Part shown: one piece after another, positions 33,401 to 42,537 of the stretch | How positions within the stretch are numbered: position 1 is the first letter of the stretch | Layout: each line of letters starts with the position of its first letter | Assembly: GCA_017940465.1 (NCBI GenBank) | Contig: JAGAYN010000023.1 | Span: 1 to 64,000, forward strand | Origin: Bacteroidales bacterium | Lineage (GTDB): Bacteria > Bacteroidota > Bacteroidia > Bacteroidales > P3 | Reading direction: 5' to 3' | Length of the DNA: 64,000 nucleotides | Notes under the pieces: generated by a model | The model's database searches: none | What the model saw: the letters and a program-made list of their open reading frames with translations, nothing else | What the model was told of the DNA's origin: nothing | Made by a program: the position numbers and the translations under genes

Positions 33401-35773
33401 TCAGAAGGGATAGTTGATACCGAAGTTGGCCACCACCTGCCGGAGCGACCACCGCGGCAGGCGCCAGCGCTCGCGGCCGTCGAATCCGGGGTCGTAGAGC
33501 GGGATGGCGAAGTCGAGGCGCAGCGTGGCCACGGATACGTTCACACGCAGCCCCAGTCCCACGCCGACGGCAATCTCCTTCCAGAAGTCGTCCCAGCGCA
33601 GTTCGCCCCCGGGGTAGTCGCTGGAGGCGTTGAAGAGCCACACATTGCCCATGTCGGCGAACAGGGCCCCCTCGAAGATGCCCGCAATCGGGAAGCGCCC
33701 TTCGAGGTTGGCCACCAACTGCAGGTCGCCCACGCGCTCGAGCAGGTTGTCGCCGCTGTTGTAGGAGCCCGGCCCCATGTGGCGCAGCTGCCAGGCACGC
33801 ATCGTGGTGGGGCCGCCGCCGAAGAAGCTCTTCTCGTAGGGCATCGACACCGAGTTGCCGTAGGGGATTCCCATCCCGAGCAGCACCCGCGCCACGAGCG
33901 TCGAGCGTCGGCCGAAGTAGTGGTAGCGCGTCAGTTCGCCGTGGGCGCGCACATACTGCGCGAAGGGCACGCCGAAGAGCTGCCGCACGCCGTTGCTGTC
34001 GGCCTCCAGGCCCGCCAACGTCCCCAGTCCCCGCAGCAGGTTGCCCGCGCTCTCCACCGACAGGCGCAGCAGCGAGAAGTCGCTCCGCGTGCCGTACTGC
34101 TGGTTGGAATAGGCATAGGTGTAGCGGGTGTCCATGATGAAGTGGCTGCTGTACTGGTACTTGAGCCGCAGGTCGCGCAGGCCGCTCAGGCGCTGGGCGA
34201 AGGTCTGGTCCATATTCAGGATGCGCACGAAGGTGAGCTCCACCGGCAGCAGCTGGTGCTGTGCCCGCCGGTTCTGGCTCCAGGAGTAGCCGAAGGAAGT
34301 GTTGGCGAGTATGCGCTCGAACCAGTAGCGGTACTGGTAGCTCCCGCCCAGCGAGACGACGGTGTGGGGGCGTGTGCGCTGCCACAGCATGTTGGTCATG
34401 AAGGGAAGCAGGAAGGTGGGCATGTCCAGCGAGGCGTCGAGCGAGATCTCGAAGGCGTTGAAGTTGTCGTAGAACGAGCCGTTGCCGCCGCGGAAGATGA
34501 GCTTGGGCAGCTCCAGCAGGAGCGAGCTGCGCACCCTCAGCAGTTCGGCCCCGCCGAAGAGGTTCTTGTGCTGGTACTCCAGCGAGGTCTCCACTCCCAG
34601 GTTGCCGTTGGAGAGGAAGTTGCCGCTGTCCTGTGTGCCGAGGGGCGAGGCGTTGGTCAGCTCGAGCGAGAGGGAGAGCCGCTGCTGGGTGGCGTTGATG
34701 AGGCGCACGTGCGCGTCGAGAAGCGGAAGCGTGTCGGCCGACGATGGCGACTCGCTGAACTCGACATTGATGTACTTGAAGTTGCGCAGGTTGAGCAGGG
34801 AGTTGTAGGTGTTCTGCACGTACTGCGGGCGGCAGGTCATGCCCGGGAAGAGCATCATGGCGCGGCTGACGGTCTGCGGGTGCAGCGTCATCGGCTTGTC
34901 GTAGACGAACTGGTAGTCGAAGTGGCGGTTGAGGCCGGCGTAGTTGTAGATGAGGGTGTCGAAGACCGACTCGCCGCTGCGCAGGCCGGCGGTGCTGTTG
35001 GGGTAGATGTAGATGTTGTTGATGTGGTAGATGCGCAGGTCGCGGCTGTCCACATAGACGTCGATGGAGAGCTTCCGGTTGTGGTAGGTGGTGTCCACCA
35101 CGAAGGACACGTGCGCCGTGGTGGCGTAGTAGAAGCCTGCGTCGCGCAGGTTGGAGACGAGGCGCGCGCGCTCGGCCGCCAAGTTCTCCTGGTCGTAGGG
35201 GTCGCCCGAACGCAGCAACGAGCCGTCACGCCACTGGTCCAGCAGGCGCCTCACGGTGTCGCTCGCGCTGTGATAGCCCACCTCGTCGATGGTGTAGCGC
35301 GGTGTGGCGCTGAGGTGGTAGCCGATGGTGATCTTCTTGTCCCGCATCTCCATCGTGTCGAGGCGCACTGTGGAGTGGAAGCATCCCTTGCTCTCGAGCA
35401 GGCCCTGCAGCTGCTGCGCCGTGCGGCGGGCCTTGTCCTCGTCGTAGACCACCGGCGCCTGCCCAAGCCTCCGCCAGTAGTTGCCCCAGAAGGTGCTGTC
35501 CTGCGGGCTGGCGATGCTGTAGATGCGCATGCCTACCGGCAGCCACGTGATGCCCAGCACCCGCGAGTTGCGCCGCTGGAGATAGTAGTTGCCGGACTTC
35601 TTCAGGGCCTCCTTCACATCGGGCGGCACCTCGCTGCTGTCCGCCATGGCCACGGTCTGGACCGTGTTGTAGAGGCGATGCGAGCCGTCGGGGATGTAGC
35701 GGTTGGTGTAGCACCCGCCGAGCGCCAGCGCCCCGGCCAGCAGGAGGATGATATGTAGAGCCCTATTTCTCAA
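33401..35773 (-). CDS. tamL: TamL, Omp85/TamA-family lipoprotein
   Basis: 790 residues from TTG 35773; no suitable ATG exists nearby. The start overlaps the waaA stop by 11 bases. Lipobox ALALGGC (Cys21) is followed by CYTNRYIPDGSHRLYNT, the Bacteroidota TamL opening. POTRA-like domains cover about residues 30-330, and the C-terminal 16-strand BamA-type barrel includes FFGGGPTTMRAWQLRHMGPG (the RGF-like loop region). It is thought to insert proteins in the outer membrane with TamB. The lipid anchor is the feature that separates TamL from TamA. Confidence 0.88.
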   Translation of the reverse strand: MRNRALHIILLLAGALALGGCYTNRYIPDGSHRLYNTVQTVAMADSSEVPPDVKEALKKSGNYYLQRRNSRVLGITWLPVGMRIYSIASPQDSTFWGNYWRRLGQAPVVYDEDKARRTAQQLQGLLESKGCFHSTVRLDTMEMRDKKITIGYHLSATPRYTIDEVGYHSASDTVRRLLDQWRDGSLLRSGDPYDQENLAAERARLVSNLRDAGFYYATTAHVSFVVDTTYHNRKLSIDVYVDSRDLRIYHINNIYIYPNSTAGLRSGESVFDTLIYNYAGLNRHFDYQFVYDKPMTLHPQTVSRAMMLFPGMTCRPQYVQNTYNSLLNLRNFKYINVEFSESPSSADTLPLLDAHVRLINATQQRLSLSLELTNASPLGTQDSGNFLSNGNLGVETSLEYQHKNLFGGAELLRVRSSLLLELPKLIFRGGNGSFYDNFNAFEISLDASLDMPTFLLPFMTNMLWQRTRPHTVVSLGGSYQYRYWFERILANTSFGYSWSQNRRAQHQLLPVELTFVRILNMDQTFAQRLSGLRDLRLKYQYSSHFIMDTRYTYAYSNQQYGTRSDFSLLRLSVESAGNLLRGLGTLAGLEADSNGVRQLFGVPFAQYVRAHGELTRYHYFGRRSTLVARVLLGMGIPYGNSVSMPYEKSFFGGGPTTMRAWQLRHMGPGSYNSGDNLLERVGDLQLVANLEGRFPIAGIFEGALFADMGNVWLFNASSDYPGGELRWDDFWKEIAVGVGLGLRVNVSVATLRLDFAIPLYDPGFDGRERWRLPRWSLRQVVANFGINYPF

Positions 35774-37016
35774 TGGTGCGAAGAATGGTTTCAGTGCTGC
35801 CGAGGTGGGCGTTCATATAGTCCAGGCAGGCCTGCGAGGCGCGGCGGTAGGCGTCGGGGTCGGCCAGTAGGCGGTCCAGGTGCGCCGCCAGCTGCGTCGC
35901 GTCGCCGTGGCTGAATCCGCCGCCGCAGGCCAGAAGGTCGAGGGCCTCCTGGAACTTGCCGTGGTTGGGGCCGAACAGGACGGGCTTGCCGAAGGTGACG
36001 GCCTCCAGCAGGTTGTGTATCCCCACGCCGAAGCCGCCGCCGACATAGGCCACGTCGGCGTATCGATAGAGGCGCGAAAGGAGACCTATGTTGTCGATGA
36101 CCAGCACGCGCTTCTCCTCCGGCACGGCCTGCGCTCCGGCCTGCGGCGCGACCAGGGCGGAGTAGCGGACGCTGTCGGGGAAGAGCGACTCAAGCTGCTG
36201 CAGATGAGCCTCGTCGATGACGTGGGGGGCCAGGATGAGGCGGTCGGGGAAACGGCTGCGGCCTGCCTGGCGCACCTGCGCCAGCAGGGCCTCGTCGGGC
36301 GGCCAGGTGCTGCCGGCCACCATCACGCTGCCCTCGCTTCCGGACAGGAACCGCTCCGTCACGGCATCGTCTTCCGCCGCTGCGGCAATCTGGTGCACAC
36401 GGTCGAAACGGGTGTCGCCCGCCAGGGTGCAGTGGCCGATGCCGTGCGATTCCAGCAGGTGCAGGCTCTCCTCGTTCTGCACGAAGAGGTGGGTGAAGCA
36501 GCGTCCCAGCTGCCCGCGGAACCATCGCCCCCAGGGCTTGAAGAAGTACTGCGTGGGGCGGAAGATGGCCGAAATGAGGTAGGTGGGCACCCCCTGGCGG
36601 TGAAGTTCGCCGAGGTAGTTGTACCAGAACTCGTACTTGACAAAGAACGCCACCGAGGGCCGCACGGTGCCGATCAGCCGACGCGCGTTGCGAGGGGTGT
36701 CCATGGGCAGGTAGCGCACGGCGTCGGCCTGGTTGTAGCCCTTGCGCACCTCGTAGCCCGAAGGGGAGAAGAAGGTGAGCAGCACCCTGTATTCCGGGTG
36801 CCTGCGGCGGAACTCCTCCAGCACGGGGCGCGCCTGCTCAAACTCGCCCAGGCTGGCGGCGTGGAACCAGGCCCACGGACGGCCCGTGCCGTCGCGCTCC
36901 ACCGGGCCGGCATGCCACCCATGCGCCATGAGCGCCGCCCGCCGATGGCCGCACAGGGCCGCCACGCGGATGCCGAAGGTGTAGAGGTACAGTCCCAGTG
37001 TGTAAAGGAGTCGCAT
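35763..37016 (-). CDS. waaA: 3-deoxy-D-manno-octulosonic acid transferase
   Basis: 417 residues from ATG 37016 (MRLLYTLGLYLYTFG); in-frame codons further upstream lie in the preceding gene. The N-terminal membrane anchor is followed by FHAASLGEFEQARPVLEEF, which holds the catalytic Glu. Then come VKYEFWYNYL, VAGSTWPPDE and the C-terminal donor site FGVGIHNLLEAVTFGKPVLF. It transfers KDO to lipid A precursor. With kdsC in the same window, it shows KDO-type LPS. Confidence 0.94.
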   Translation of the reverse strand: MRLLYTLGLYLYTFGIRVAALCGHRRAALMAHGWHAGPVERDGTGRPWAWFHAASLGEFEQARPVLEEFRRRHPEYRVLLTFFSPSGYEVRKGYNQADAVRYLPMDTPRNARRLIGTVRPSVAFFVKYEFWYNYLGELHRQGVPTYLISAIFRPTQYFFKPWGRWFRGQLGRCFTHLFVQNEESLHLLESHGIGHCTLAGDTRFDRVHQIAAAAEDDAVTERFLSGSEGSVMVAGSTWPPDEALLAQVRQAGRSRFPDRLILAPHVIDEAHLQQLESLFPDSVRYSALVAPQAGAQAVPEEKRVLVIDNIGLLSRLYRYADVAYVGGGFGVGIHNLLEAVTFGKPVLFGPNHGKFQEALDLLACGGGFSHGDATQLAAHLDRLLADPDAYRRASQACLDYMNAHLGSTETILRTIEK

Positions 37017-37024
37017 GGGGGAAA

Positions 37025-37843
37025 TCAATAGTAATAGTAGTCGTAGGAAGTGCGTCCGGTGATGGGGAAGAGCCACGAGAGCTTGACCCCGAACATGAGG
37101 TCGAGGTAACGGTTGCCGTCCTTGCCGTTGAGCCCCATGACATTGTCAATGGTATAGGGGCGGCTGGACCAGCTGACGCACTGGCTGAAGTCGAAGGTGA
37201 TCTTGACGTTGATATAGGTGCGGTAGTTGCTCATGTAGGCGAATCCCACGCTCTCTGTGAGCATGAAGCCGTTGCGGTAGTGGTCGTAGAGGTGGCTGTA
37301 GTCGCCGGTGAGCTGCGGCACCTTGCTCTCATTCATGTCCTGGCTGAAGATGGACTTCTGCATGAACCAGCCGCCGCTGAGCTTCAGCAGCAGGCCCGAG
37401 TTGGGGTCGTTGGGGAAAAGAGTGATGATCTTGGCCACACCCGGCCGCACGGCCAGGCTGCGGTTGTAGGCTGTAACCACGCCGTCCGTACCCTCCAGGC
37501 TCAGGGCGTGGCCCTGGCTGTTGTACACGTCGCCTATGCGCTCGGCACGGAGCTGGAGGTTGTCGTTGTTGTAGCCGAACCAGATGTCGGCATCCAGCGT
37601 GAGCATCCAGTTGCTTCGGAACTTGTAGGCCCACTCCACGTCGAAGTCGAGATAGGGGCCTTTGTAGAGGTCTTTCATGCCTCCCTGCGCCATTCCTCCG
37701 CTGTGCTTCCCTCCCAGGGGCATCTGCGCCCCTACGGCAAAGCCCACTATGTGGCAATGCAGCGTGTCCACGCTGGTCTTCACCTGCGCATGCAGCGGCG
37801 TGATGAAGAGCAGCGGAAGCAGCCATTTCGTAGCATCTCTCAT
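37025..37843 (-). CDS. Outer-membrane beta-barrel protein of unknown function
   Basis: 272 residues with a signal peptide ending LLFITPLHAQ. Alternating amphipathic strands with aromatic girdles (GPYLDFDVEWAYKFRSNWML, WLFPITGRTSYDYYYY) and a final aromatic residue are as expected for a BamA substrate. No named family recognised. Similar barrel proteins precede waaA in Bacteroidales. It lies 8 bases upstream of waaA and likely heads the operon. Confidence 0.7.
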   Translation of the reverse strand: MRDATKWLLPLLFITPLHAQVKTSVDTLHCHIVGFAVGAQMPLGGKHSGGMAQGGMKDLYKGPYLDFDVEWAYKFRSNWMLTLDADIWFGYNNDNLQLRAERIGDVYNSQGHALSLEGTDGVVTAYNRSLAVRPGVAKIITLFPNDPNSGLLLKLSGGWFMQKSIFSQDMNESKVPQLTGDYSHLYDHYRNGFMLTESVGFAYMSNYRTYINVKITFDFSQCVSWSSRPYTIDNVMGLNGKDGNRYLDLMFGVKLSWLFPITGRTSYDYYYY

Positions 37844-37851
37844 TTTTTTAC

Positions 37852-37880
37852 TTGCGGTTTAAAAAATGTTCGTATCTTTG
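37852..37880 (+). promoter_or_regulatory. proS promoter
   Basis: TTG at 37852-37854, 18-base spacer, TATCTTTG at 37873-37880, about 50 bases before the proS ATG. Confidence 0.6.
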
Positions 37881-37936
37881 CATTTCGACTTCCGAAACGG
37901 AAAACAACGCTTTATATTGTATAAACTAATGAAATA

Positions 37937-39409
37937 ATGGCAAAAGATTTTGTAAAACGCACCGAAAATTACTCCGAGTGGTACAACGAACTCGTCGTCC
38001 GTGCCGACCTGGCCGAGCAGAGTGCCGTGCGCGGATGTATGGTGATAAAACCCTATGGCTACGCTATCTGGGAGAAGATGCAGCACCAGCTGGACAAGAT
38101 GTTCAAGGAGACGGGCCACCAGAACGCCTACTTCCCCCTCTTCATACCCAAAAGTTTCCTCAGCCGCGAGGCCGAGCACGTGGAGGGTTTTGCCAAGGAG
38201 TGCGCCGTGGTTACCCACCACCGCCTCATGAATGACCCCAATGGAGGTGGCGTGGTGGTCGACCCCAACGCCAAACTCGAGGAGGAACTCATCGTGCGCC
38301 CCACCAGCGAGACCATCATCTGGAGCACCTATAAGAACTGGATCAAGTCCTACCGCGACCTGCCCATCCTCTGCAACCAGTGGGCCAACGTCGTGCGCTG
38401 GGAGATGCGCACCCGCATGTTCCTCCGCACTGCCGAGTTCCTCTGGCAGGAGGGTCACACCGCCCACGCCACCCGCCAGGAGGCCGAAGAGGAGACCCGC
38501 CGCATGCTGGAGGTCTATGCCGAGTTCGCCGAGAAGTACATGGCCATGCCTGTCCTCAAAGGCCACAAGAGCCCCAACGAGCGCTTCGCCGGTGCGCTGG
38601 ACACCCTCTGCATCGAGGCTATGATGCAGGATGGCAAAGCCCTCCAGGCCGGCACCAGCCACTTCCTCGGACAGAACTTCGCCAAGGCCTTCGACGTCCA
38701 GTTCCTCAACAACCAGAACACCCTTGAATACGTCTGGGCCACCTCCTGGGGGGTCTCCACCCGCTTGATGGGAGCCCTCATCATGACCCACTCCGACGAC
38801 AACGGCCTCGTCCTGCCGCCGCACCTCGCGCCCATCCACGTCGCCATCGTCCCCATCTGCAAGAGCGACGAGCAGCAGCGCCAGCTCGACGAGCACATCG
38901 CCCCAATAGTGAAAGCCCTCGAAGCCAAAGGCCTCACCGTCAAGTACGACAACCGGCCGGAGTACAAACCCGGCTGGAAATTCAACGAGTACGAGTTCAA
39001 GGGTGTGCCCGTGCGCCTCGCCATCGGCCCGCGCGACCTCGAGAACGGCACCTGTGAGGTCTGCCGCCGTGACACGCTCGAGAAGCAGAATATGCCCATC
39101 GAAGGCATCGCCGACCATGTCGCCGACCTCATGGAGCAAATCCAGCAGAACCTCTTCAAGAAGGCCGCCGACTTCCGCGCCTCGATGACCCGCAAGGTGG
39201 ACACCTGGGACGACTTCAAGCAGGAGATCGAGAAGAACGGTTTCCTCCTCTGCCACTGGGACGGCACCGCCGAGACCGAGGAGCGCATCAAGGAAGAGAC
39301 CAAGGCCACCATCCGCTGCATCCCCTTCGACGCCCCCGAGGAAGAGGGCAAGTGCATCTACAGCGGCAAGCCAAGCCACCACCGCGTCGTCTTCGCTCGC
39401 AGTTACTGA
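37937..39409 (+). CDS. proS: Prolyl-tRNA synthetase, archaeal/eukaryal type
   Basis: 490 residues. Class II synthetase with motif 1 around [15 protein letters not shown], motif 2 [26 protein letters not shown] and motif 3 [19 protein letters not shown]. The anticodon-binding domain ([11 protein letters not shown]) is followed by a C-terminal zinc-binding-like extension. It lacks the editing insertion of the usual bacterial ProS. This short ProS type is standard in Bacteroidota. Confidence 0.95.
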   Translation: MAKDFVKRTENYSEWYNELVVRADLAEQSAVRGCMVIKPYGYAIWEKMQHQLDKMFKETGHQNAYFPLFIPKSFLSREAEHVEGFAKECAVVTHHRLMNDPNGGGVVVDPNAKLEEELIVRPTSETIIWSTYKNWIKSYRDLPILCNQWANVVRWEMRTRMFLRTAEFLWQEGHTAHATRQEAEEETRRMLEVYAEFAEKYMAMPVLKGHKSPNERFAGALDTLCIEAMMQDGKALQAGTSHFLGQNFAKAFDVQFLNNQNTLEYVWATSWGVSTRLMGALIMTHSDDNGLVLPPHLAPIHVAIVPICKSDEQQRQLDEHIAPIVKALEAKGLTVKYDNRPEYKPGWKFNEYEFKGVPVRLAIGPRDLENGTCEVCRRDTLEKQNMPIEGIADHVADLMEQIQQNLFKKAADFRASMTRKVDTWDDFKQEIEKNGFLLCHWDGTAETEERIKEETKATIRCIPFDAPEEEGKCIYSGKPSHHRVVFARSY

Positions 39410-39435
39410 TTTAACGTCGGGAAATAGAGAATAGT

Positions 39436-39469
39436 GTCAGAGTGCCCGCAATGGAGCGGGCACTCTGAC
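39436..39469 (+). terminator. proS terminator hairpin
   Basis: GTCAGAGTGCCCGC (39436-39449), loop AATGGA, GCGGGCACTCTGAC (39456-39469). The stem is a perfect 14 bp but has no T run, as is common in Bacteroidota. The remainder of the 394-base gap 39410-39803 holds a weak hairpin at 39545-39566 and the capsule promoter. Confidence 0.75.
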
Positions 39470-39634
39470 TATGGTGGAATGCATCATCAAGCATAGTTGA
39501 GAGGGTAGTAAAGTTGCCGCAAATTGGCACTCAGACCGTACTAAACCGGAGTGGATTCCTGCTCCGTTTGCACAATTTAGGAGGAATATAAGTGTTGAAA
39601 ATCAATGAATTTTGATATTTTATAGAAGTAATTT

Positions 39635-39664
39635 TTTGGAAGTTGACAAATTTTCGTATCTTTG
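39635..39664 (+). promoter_or_regulatory. Capsule locus promoter
   Basis: TTTG at 39635-39638, 18-base spacer, TATCTTTG at 39657-39664. It predicts a leader of about 135 bases before the upxY-like gene, the kind of leader on which UpxY proteins act. I see no long inverted repeats around the promoter, so it does not look invertible. Confidence 0.6.
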
Positions 39665-39803
39665 CAATCAAATTGTAGGCATCTCAACAGTATAGAGGCA
39701 GTGCGTTTAGGGCAATATGACCCATATCCACAAAAAGGCCGATATGCAACAACAAAGATGGATGAGCGATTGAAGATGAGGTGTTTATGATGAAGTAAAC
39801 AAT

Positions 39804-40412
39804 ATGGCACAGGAAAGTAAAATATCCGAGAATGCCAAGAAGAGCCAAGCATGCATGCATAAAGGCTCTGGCTTTGCCGTATCAAACGCCCAATGGTATA
39901 TAGCCGAGTGCAAGCCCACACGCGAGCGAACCGTTAGGGCAATGCTGGAGAAGGTGGGATATGAGGTGTATGTGGCCAGTCAGAAAGAAAAACATCGCTA
40001 TAAAAGTCGCAATACCCGCACTGTCGAACATGTCATTTTGCCCGGAAAGATATTCGTCCACACCGAGAGAGCAAACTTAGTGGACATTATGACCTCGTTC
40101 CCCTCTGTCCATCGCTTCCAGATAAACAGGGCAGCTGCACCGGATGAGTTTGGCAATAAGCCTTTCGCTTTTGTGCCGGTTGCAGAGATGGAAAGGCTGA
40201 TGACCCTGTTGGAGAAGTCAGAGTCACCCGTAGCTGTTACAGATGTCAAACTTAAACTAGACCAAGAGGTCAAGATTATAAACGGTCCACTTGCCGGTTT
40301 CAAAGGCCGATTCTATCGCGAAGGCTCCGCCACATATATTGTCATCAAAGTATCCATGGGAAGAAAACACTATGTGTATACTGAAGTGTCCTCCGATGAT
40401 ATACAGTTCTGA
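39804..40412 (+). CDS. UpxY-family transcription antiterminator (NusG-like)
   Basis: 202 residues. The NGN domain begins NAQWYIAECKPTRERTVRAML and contains YVASQKEKHRYKSRNTR and LPGKIFVHTERANLVDI. A KOW motif follows at about residues 155-175 (EVKIINGPLAGFKGRFYREG). In Bacteroides fragilis, UpxY proteins sit first in capsule operons and stop early termination in their own leader. Position and domain order match here. It marks 39.6 kb onwards as a polysaccharide locus. Confidence 0.9.
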   Translation: MAQESKISENAKKSQACMHKGSGFAVSNAQWYIAECKPTRERTVRAMLEKVGYEVYVASQKEKHRYKSRNTRTVEHVILPGKIFVHTERANLVDIMTSFPSVHRFQINRAAAPDEFGNKPFAFVPVAEMERLMTLLEKSESPVAVTDVKLKLDQEVKIINGPLAGFKGRFYREGSATYIVIKVSMGRKHYVYTEVSSDDIQF

Positions 40413-40482
40413 TCTTCGGAGAGAAACGGATGCAGGCTCTCATTAGTGTAGTATAAGAGGAAACCAAACAAGAGAAATATTA

Positions 40483-40508
40483 CAATCGACGTGCTCAATC
40501 GACGTGTT
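40483..40508 (+). repeat. 13-bp tandem duplication
   Basis: CAATCGACGTGCT followed by CAATCGACGTGTT. Removing one unit restores a longer reading frame through the adjoining remnant. Confidence 0.6.
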
Positions 40509-40569
40509 CAATCTAGATGAACTCATAGCGGAGAATGTCACACTGACGAGGAAGATAAGTGGTAAGTAA
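40501..40569 (+). pseudogene. Remnant, possibly the N-terminus of a capsule 4,6-dehydratase
   Basis: The frame reads DVFNLDELIAENVTLTRKI then SGK and a stop. FNxDxLIAxNVT resembles, from memory, the N-terminus of FnlA/CapE-type UDP-GlcNAc 4,6-dehydratases, after which a Rossmann GKxVLVIGG would follow. It breaks off where that would begin. Very short, so only a hint. Confidence 0.25.
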
Positions 40570-41064
40570 GAATGTCTGTGTTAACGCCGTTAATAAGATG
40601 GCCGAGAAGTACGATATGCCGATACTCTACTCCTACCACCCTCGCAGCTGCAAGCGCCCGGAGCAGACCGTCATCAGGCTCGCCCCCCGAGTCATACGGC
40701 ACGATCCACTCGGCTTCCATGACTACAACTGCCTTCAAATGAGGGCTTTCATCGTGGTGAGCGATAGTGGTACACTGCTCGAAGAGAACAGTTCCTTCAC
40801 CTCGATGGGTCGCCCTTTCCCCTCCGTCTGCATCCGCACCAGCACCGAATGCCCCAAAGCTTTGGACAAGGATTGTTTCGTTCTCAGCGGTATCGATACA
40901 CGCGGCTTGCTCCAGAGCGTTGACCTCTCCGTCTCATCCGTCCGCGACAGTCATCTCGGCCTCTCGAACCCCGACTACACTGATGAAAATGTCTCTGCCA
41001 GGTCGTCCGCCTCATCCAACGCTACACCGCTGTGGTCGACAAAATGGTCTGGCGCAAAGAATAA
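40570..41064 (+). pseudogene. 3' fragment of a UDP-N-acetylglucosamine 2-epimerase-like gene
   Basis: In frame from about 40570, the text reads AEKYDMPILYSYHPRS, HDPLGFHDYNCLQ, VVSDSGTLLEENSSF and CIRTSTECPKALDK. These are C-terminal motifs of WecB/WbjD(CapG)-type 2-epimerases (GFHDYNKLQ, SDSGTxxEE, RTSTERPEAxDK). The N-terminal half is absent. After DENVSA a one-base loss near 41000 shifts the frame; shifting back gives VVRLIQRYTAVVDKMVW then a stop at 41062-41064, the expected family end. Truncated, frameshifted and with altered motif residues, it should be inactive. Confidence 0.75.
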
Positions 41065-41088
41065 CCCCAACCGAATATACCAATCACC

Positions 41089-42159
41089 ATGACAGCAAAA
41101 GAGTTTGGCCTGAAAGGCAGGGCAATACTTGTGACAGGCGCCGCAGGGTTCATCGGTGCGAACCTCGTGATGCGTATTGTGAGGGACATGGAAGAGGGCC
41201 TGGTCGTAGGGTTCGACAACCTCAACAGTTACTACGACGTCTCGCTCAAGGAGTACCGCCTGAGGGAAATAGAGTCCATAGTCACCAAGACCAATACCGT
41301 TGCCTTTGAGTTCGTCAAGGGCGATATAGCCGACAAGGCCCTTGTCGATGCCCTCTTCGGGCAATACCACTTTGACGTCGTTGTTAATCTGGCTGCACAG
41401 GCCGGAGTGCGCTATAGCATTGAGAATCCAGACGCTTACATTCAGAGCAACGTCCTCGGCTTCTACAACATTCTCGAAGCCTGCCGCCATCATTCCGTCC
41501 GGCATTTGGTGTATGCCTCTTCCTCGAGCGTTTATGGTGGCAACCATAAGGTACCTTTTTCTGTGGAAGACAGCGTAGACCACCCAGTTTCGCTCTACGC
41601 TGCCACGAAGAAGAGTAATGAGTTATTTGCTTATTGCTATTCCAAACTCTACGACATCCCCACTACGGGCCTTCGCTTCTTCACGGTCTATGGACCTGCT
41701 GGCCGTCCGGACATGGCCTACTTCGGATTCACGGACAAACTCCTGCGGGGTGAGACCATCCAGATCTACAACTACGGCAACTGCCGCCGGGACTTCACCT
41801 ATGTCGACGACATTGTTGAGGGTATTGTACGTGTCATGCAGAAGGCTCCAGTGAGGAAGACAGGCGACGACGGCTTGCCCGTGCCACCGTATGCCGTTTA
41901 TAACATCGGCGGCGGACAGCCAGAGAACCTTTTGGATTTCGTGCAAATTCTTCAAGAGGAGTTGCTCCGTGCCGGCGTTCTTCCAGCTGGTTACGACTTT
42001 GATGCCCACAAGAGGCTAGTGCCCATGCAGCAGGGAGATGTATCCACGACCTATGCTGATGCCACTGCCCTCGAACGAGACTTCGGTTTCACACCCAGAA
42101 CCACCCTCCGCGAAGGTCTCCGCAAATTCGCAGAGTGGTATAAGGAGTATTATCAGTAA
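41089..42159 (+). CDS. UDP-glucuronate 4-epimerase family protein
   Basis: 356 residues, an extended SDR. The cofactor motif is VTGAAGFIGANLV and the active site has SSSSVYGG and YAATKKSNE. FDNLNSYYDVSLKEYRL is the hallmark of the CapI/LspL/Gla subgroup that interconverts UDP-GlcA and UDP-GalA. YGPAGRPDMAYFGFTDKLL is also typical of it. It would supply UDP-GalA for the capsule. It follows the epimerase remnant with a 24-base gap and ends 20 bases before a terminator. Confidence 0.88.
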   Translation: MTAKEFGLKGRAILVTGAAGFIGANLVMRIVRDMEEGLVVGFDNLNSYYDVSLKEYRLREIESIVTKTNTVAFEFVKGDIADKALVDALFGQYHFDVVVNLAAQAGVRYSIENPDAYIQSNVLGFYNILEACRHHSVRHLVYASSSSVYGGNHKVPFSVEDSVDHPVSLYAATKKSNELFAYCYSKLYDIPTTGLRFFTVYGPAGRPDMAYFGFTDKLLRGETIQIYNYGNCRRDFTYVDDIVEGIVRVMQKAPVRKTGDDGLPVPPYAVYNIGGGQPENLLDFVQILQEELLRAGVLPAGYDFDAHKRLVPMQQGDVSTTYADATALERDFGFTPRTTLREGLRKFAEWYKEYYQ

Positions 42160-42179
42160 GGAGTAAAGGATATAAAAAA

Positions 42180-42211
42180 CAAAAGACACCCCCAGCGGAA
42201 GGTGTCTTTTG
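42180..42211. terminator. Bidirectional terminator between the epimerase and the small convergent gene
   Basis: AAAAGACACC (42181-42190) pairs perfectly with GGTGTCTTTT (42201-42210), extended by a C-G pair. On the minus strand the hairpin is followed by GTTTTTTAT, a good U-tract, so it serves the minus-strand gene best. On the plus strand only TTTT follows. Confidence 0.8.
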
Positions 42212-42256
42212 AACGGATGGGACGGTGACAATCAGCCCGGCCGGGCCGGTTCGGCA

Positions 42257-42403
42257 TCAACTCTTTTTGAGCAGACGCTTTGAGATGATTTCATTAATGA
42301 CCACGAAGAACTTTGAGATGGTCTTCGTCTTTTTAGTCTCCACGGTCTGACGCTTCCGCTCCAGACTTATGTCGAAAGATAGGTTGGTCTTAAATCTGAT
42401 CAT
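42257..42403 (-). CDS. Small basic protein of 48 residues, function unknown
   Basis: ATG 42401-42403 to TGA 42257-42259. It starts MIRFKTNLSFDISLERK, continues RQTVETKKTKTISKFF and ends VVINEIISKRLLKKS. It is Lys/Arg-rich with a hydrophobic stretch FFVVINEII. No family recognised. The case for a real gene is its setting: a near-consensus promoter, a structured leader and a terminator with U-tract, all on the same strand. It could be a leader peptide, a toxin-like peptide or a regulator. Confidence 0.55.
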   Translation of the reverse strand: MIRFKTNLSFDISLERKRQTVETKKTKTISKFFVVINEIISKRLLKKS

Positions 42404-42534
42404 ATGATTTTGAACATTTGTTGGATTAGAAAAGAATCCGCTGGCAAGAATGTGAGGGTAAAAGTGCCACTCTAAAAGAGCGGCACCTCAAAAAATCCAA
42501 TTAGCCCTTTCTCAAGGGGCAATGTTCAAAATCA
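42404..42534 (-). ncRNA. Structured leader RNA closed by a perfect 14-bp helix
   Basis: Read on the minus strand, the RNA begins TGATTTTGAACATT (42534-42521). This pairs perfectly with AATGTTCAAAATCA (42418-42405), which ends two bases before the start codon. Inside are a GCCC/GGGC hairpin, a 9-bp hairpin GTGCCGCTC-TTTTA-GAGTGGCAC (42486-42464) and a GGATT/AATCC hairpin. In the 9-bp hairpin a G-U pair forms only on the minus strand; the plus strand would have an A-C mismatch. The predicted transcription start almost coincides with the 5' arm. It looks like a cis-regulatory RNA or an ncRNA with multi-branched fold. Confidence 0.6.
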
Positions 42535-42537
42535 CGG

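Noticed and set aside
33779..35758. 659-codon plus-strand frame opposite tamL
   Set aside because: TamL has a lipobox, POTRA-like domains and a barrel; the opposite frame is low-complexity.
39598..39621. AT-rich inverted repeat near the capsule promoter as a possible invertible-promoter end
   Set aside because: The arms are only about five bases and both lie on the same side of the promoter; no matching copy exists on the other side.
39570..39630. AGGAGG-like motif followed by a short ORF
   Set aside because: The possible peptides are only 6-7 codons and the motif lies upstream of the capsule promoter, so it would not be on that transcript.
40559..41092. 177-codon frame as an intact gene
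   Set aside because: It covers only the C-terminal part of a 2-epimerase, and its last third is out of frame with the family sequence. It is better described as a pseudogene.
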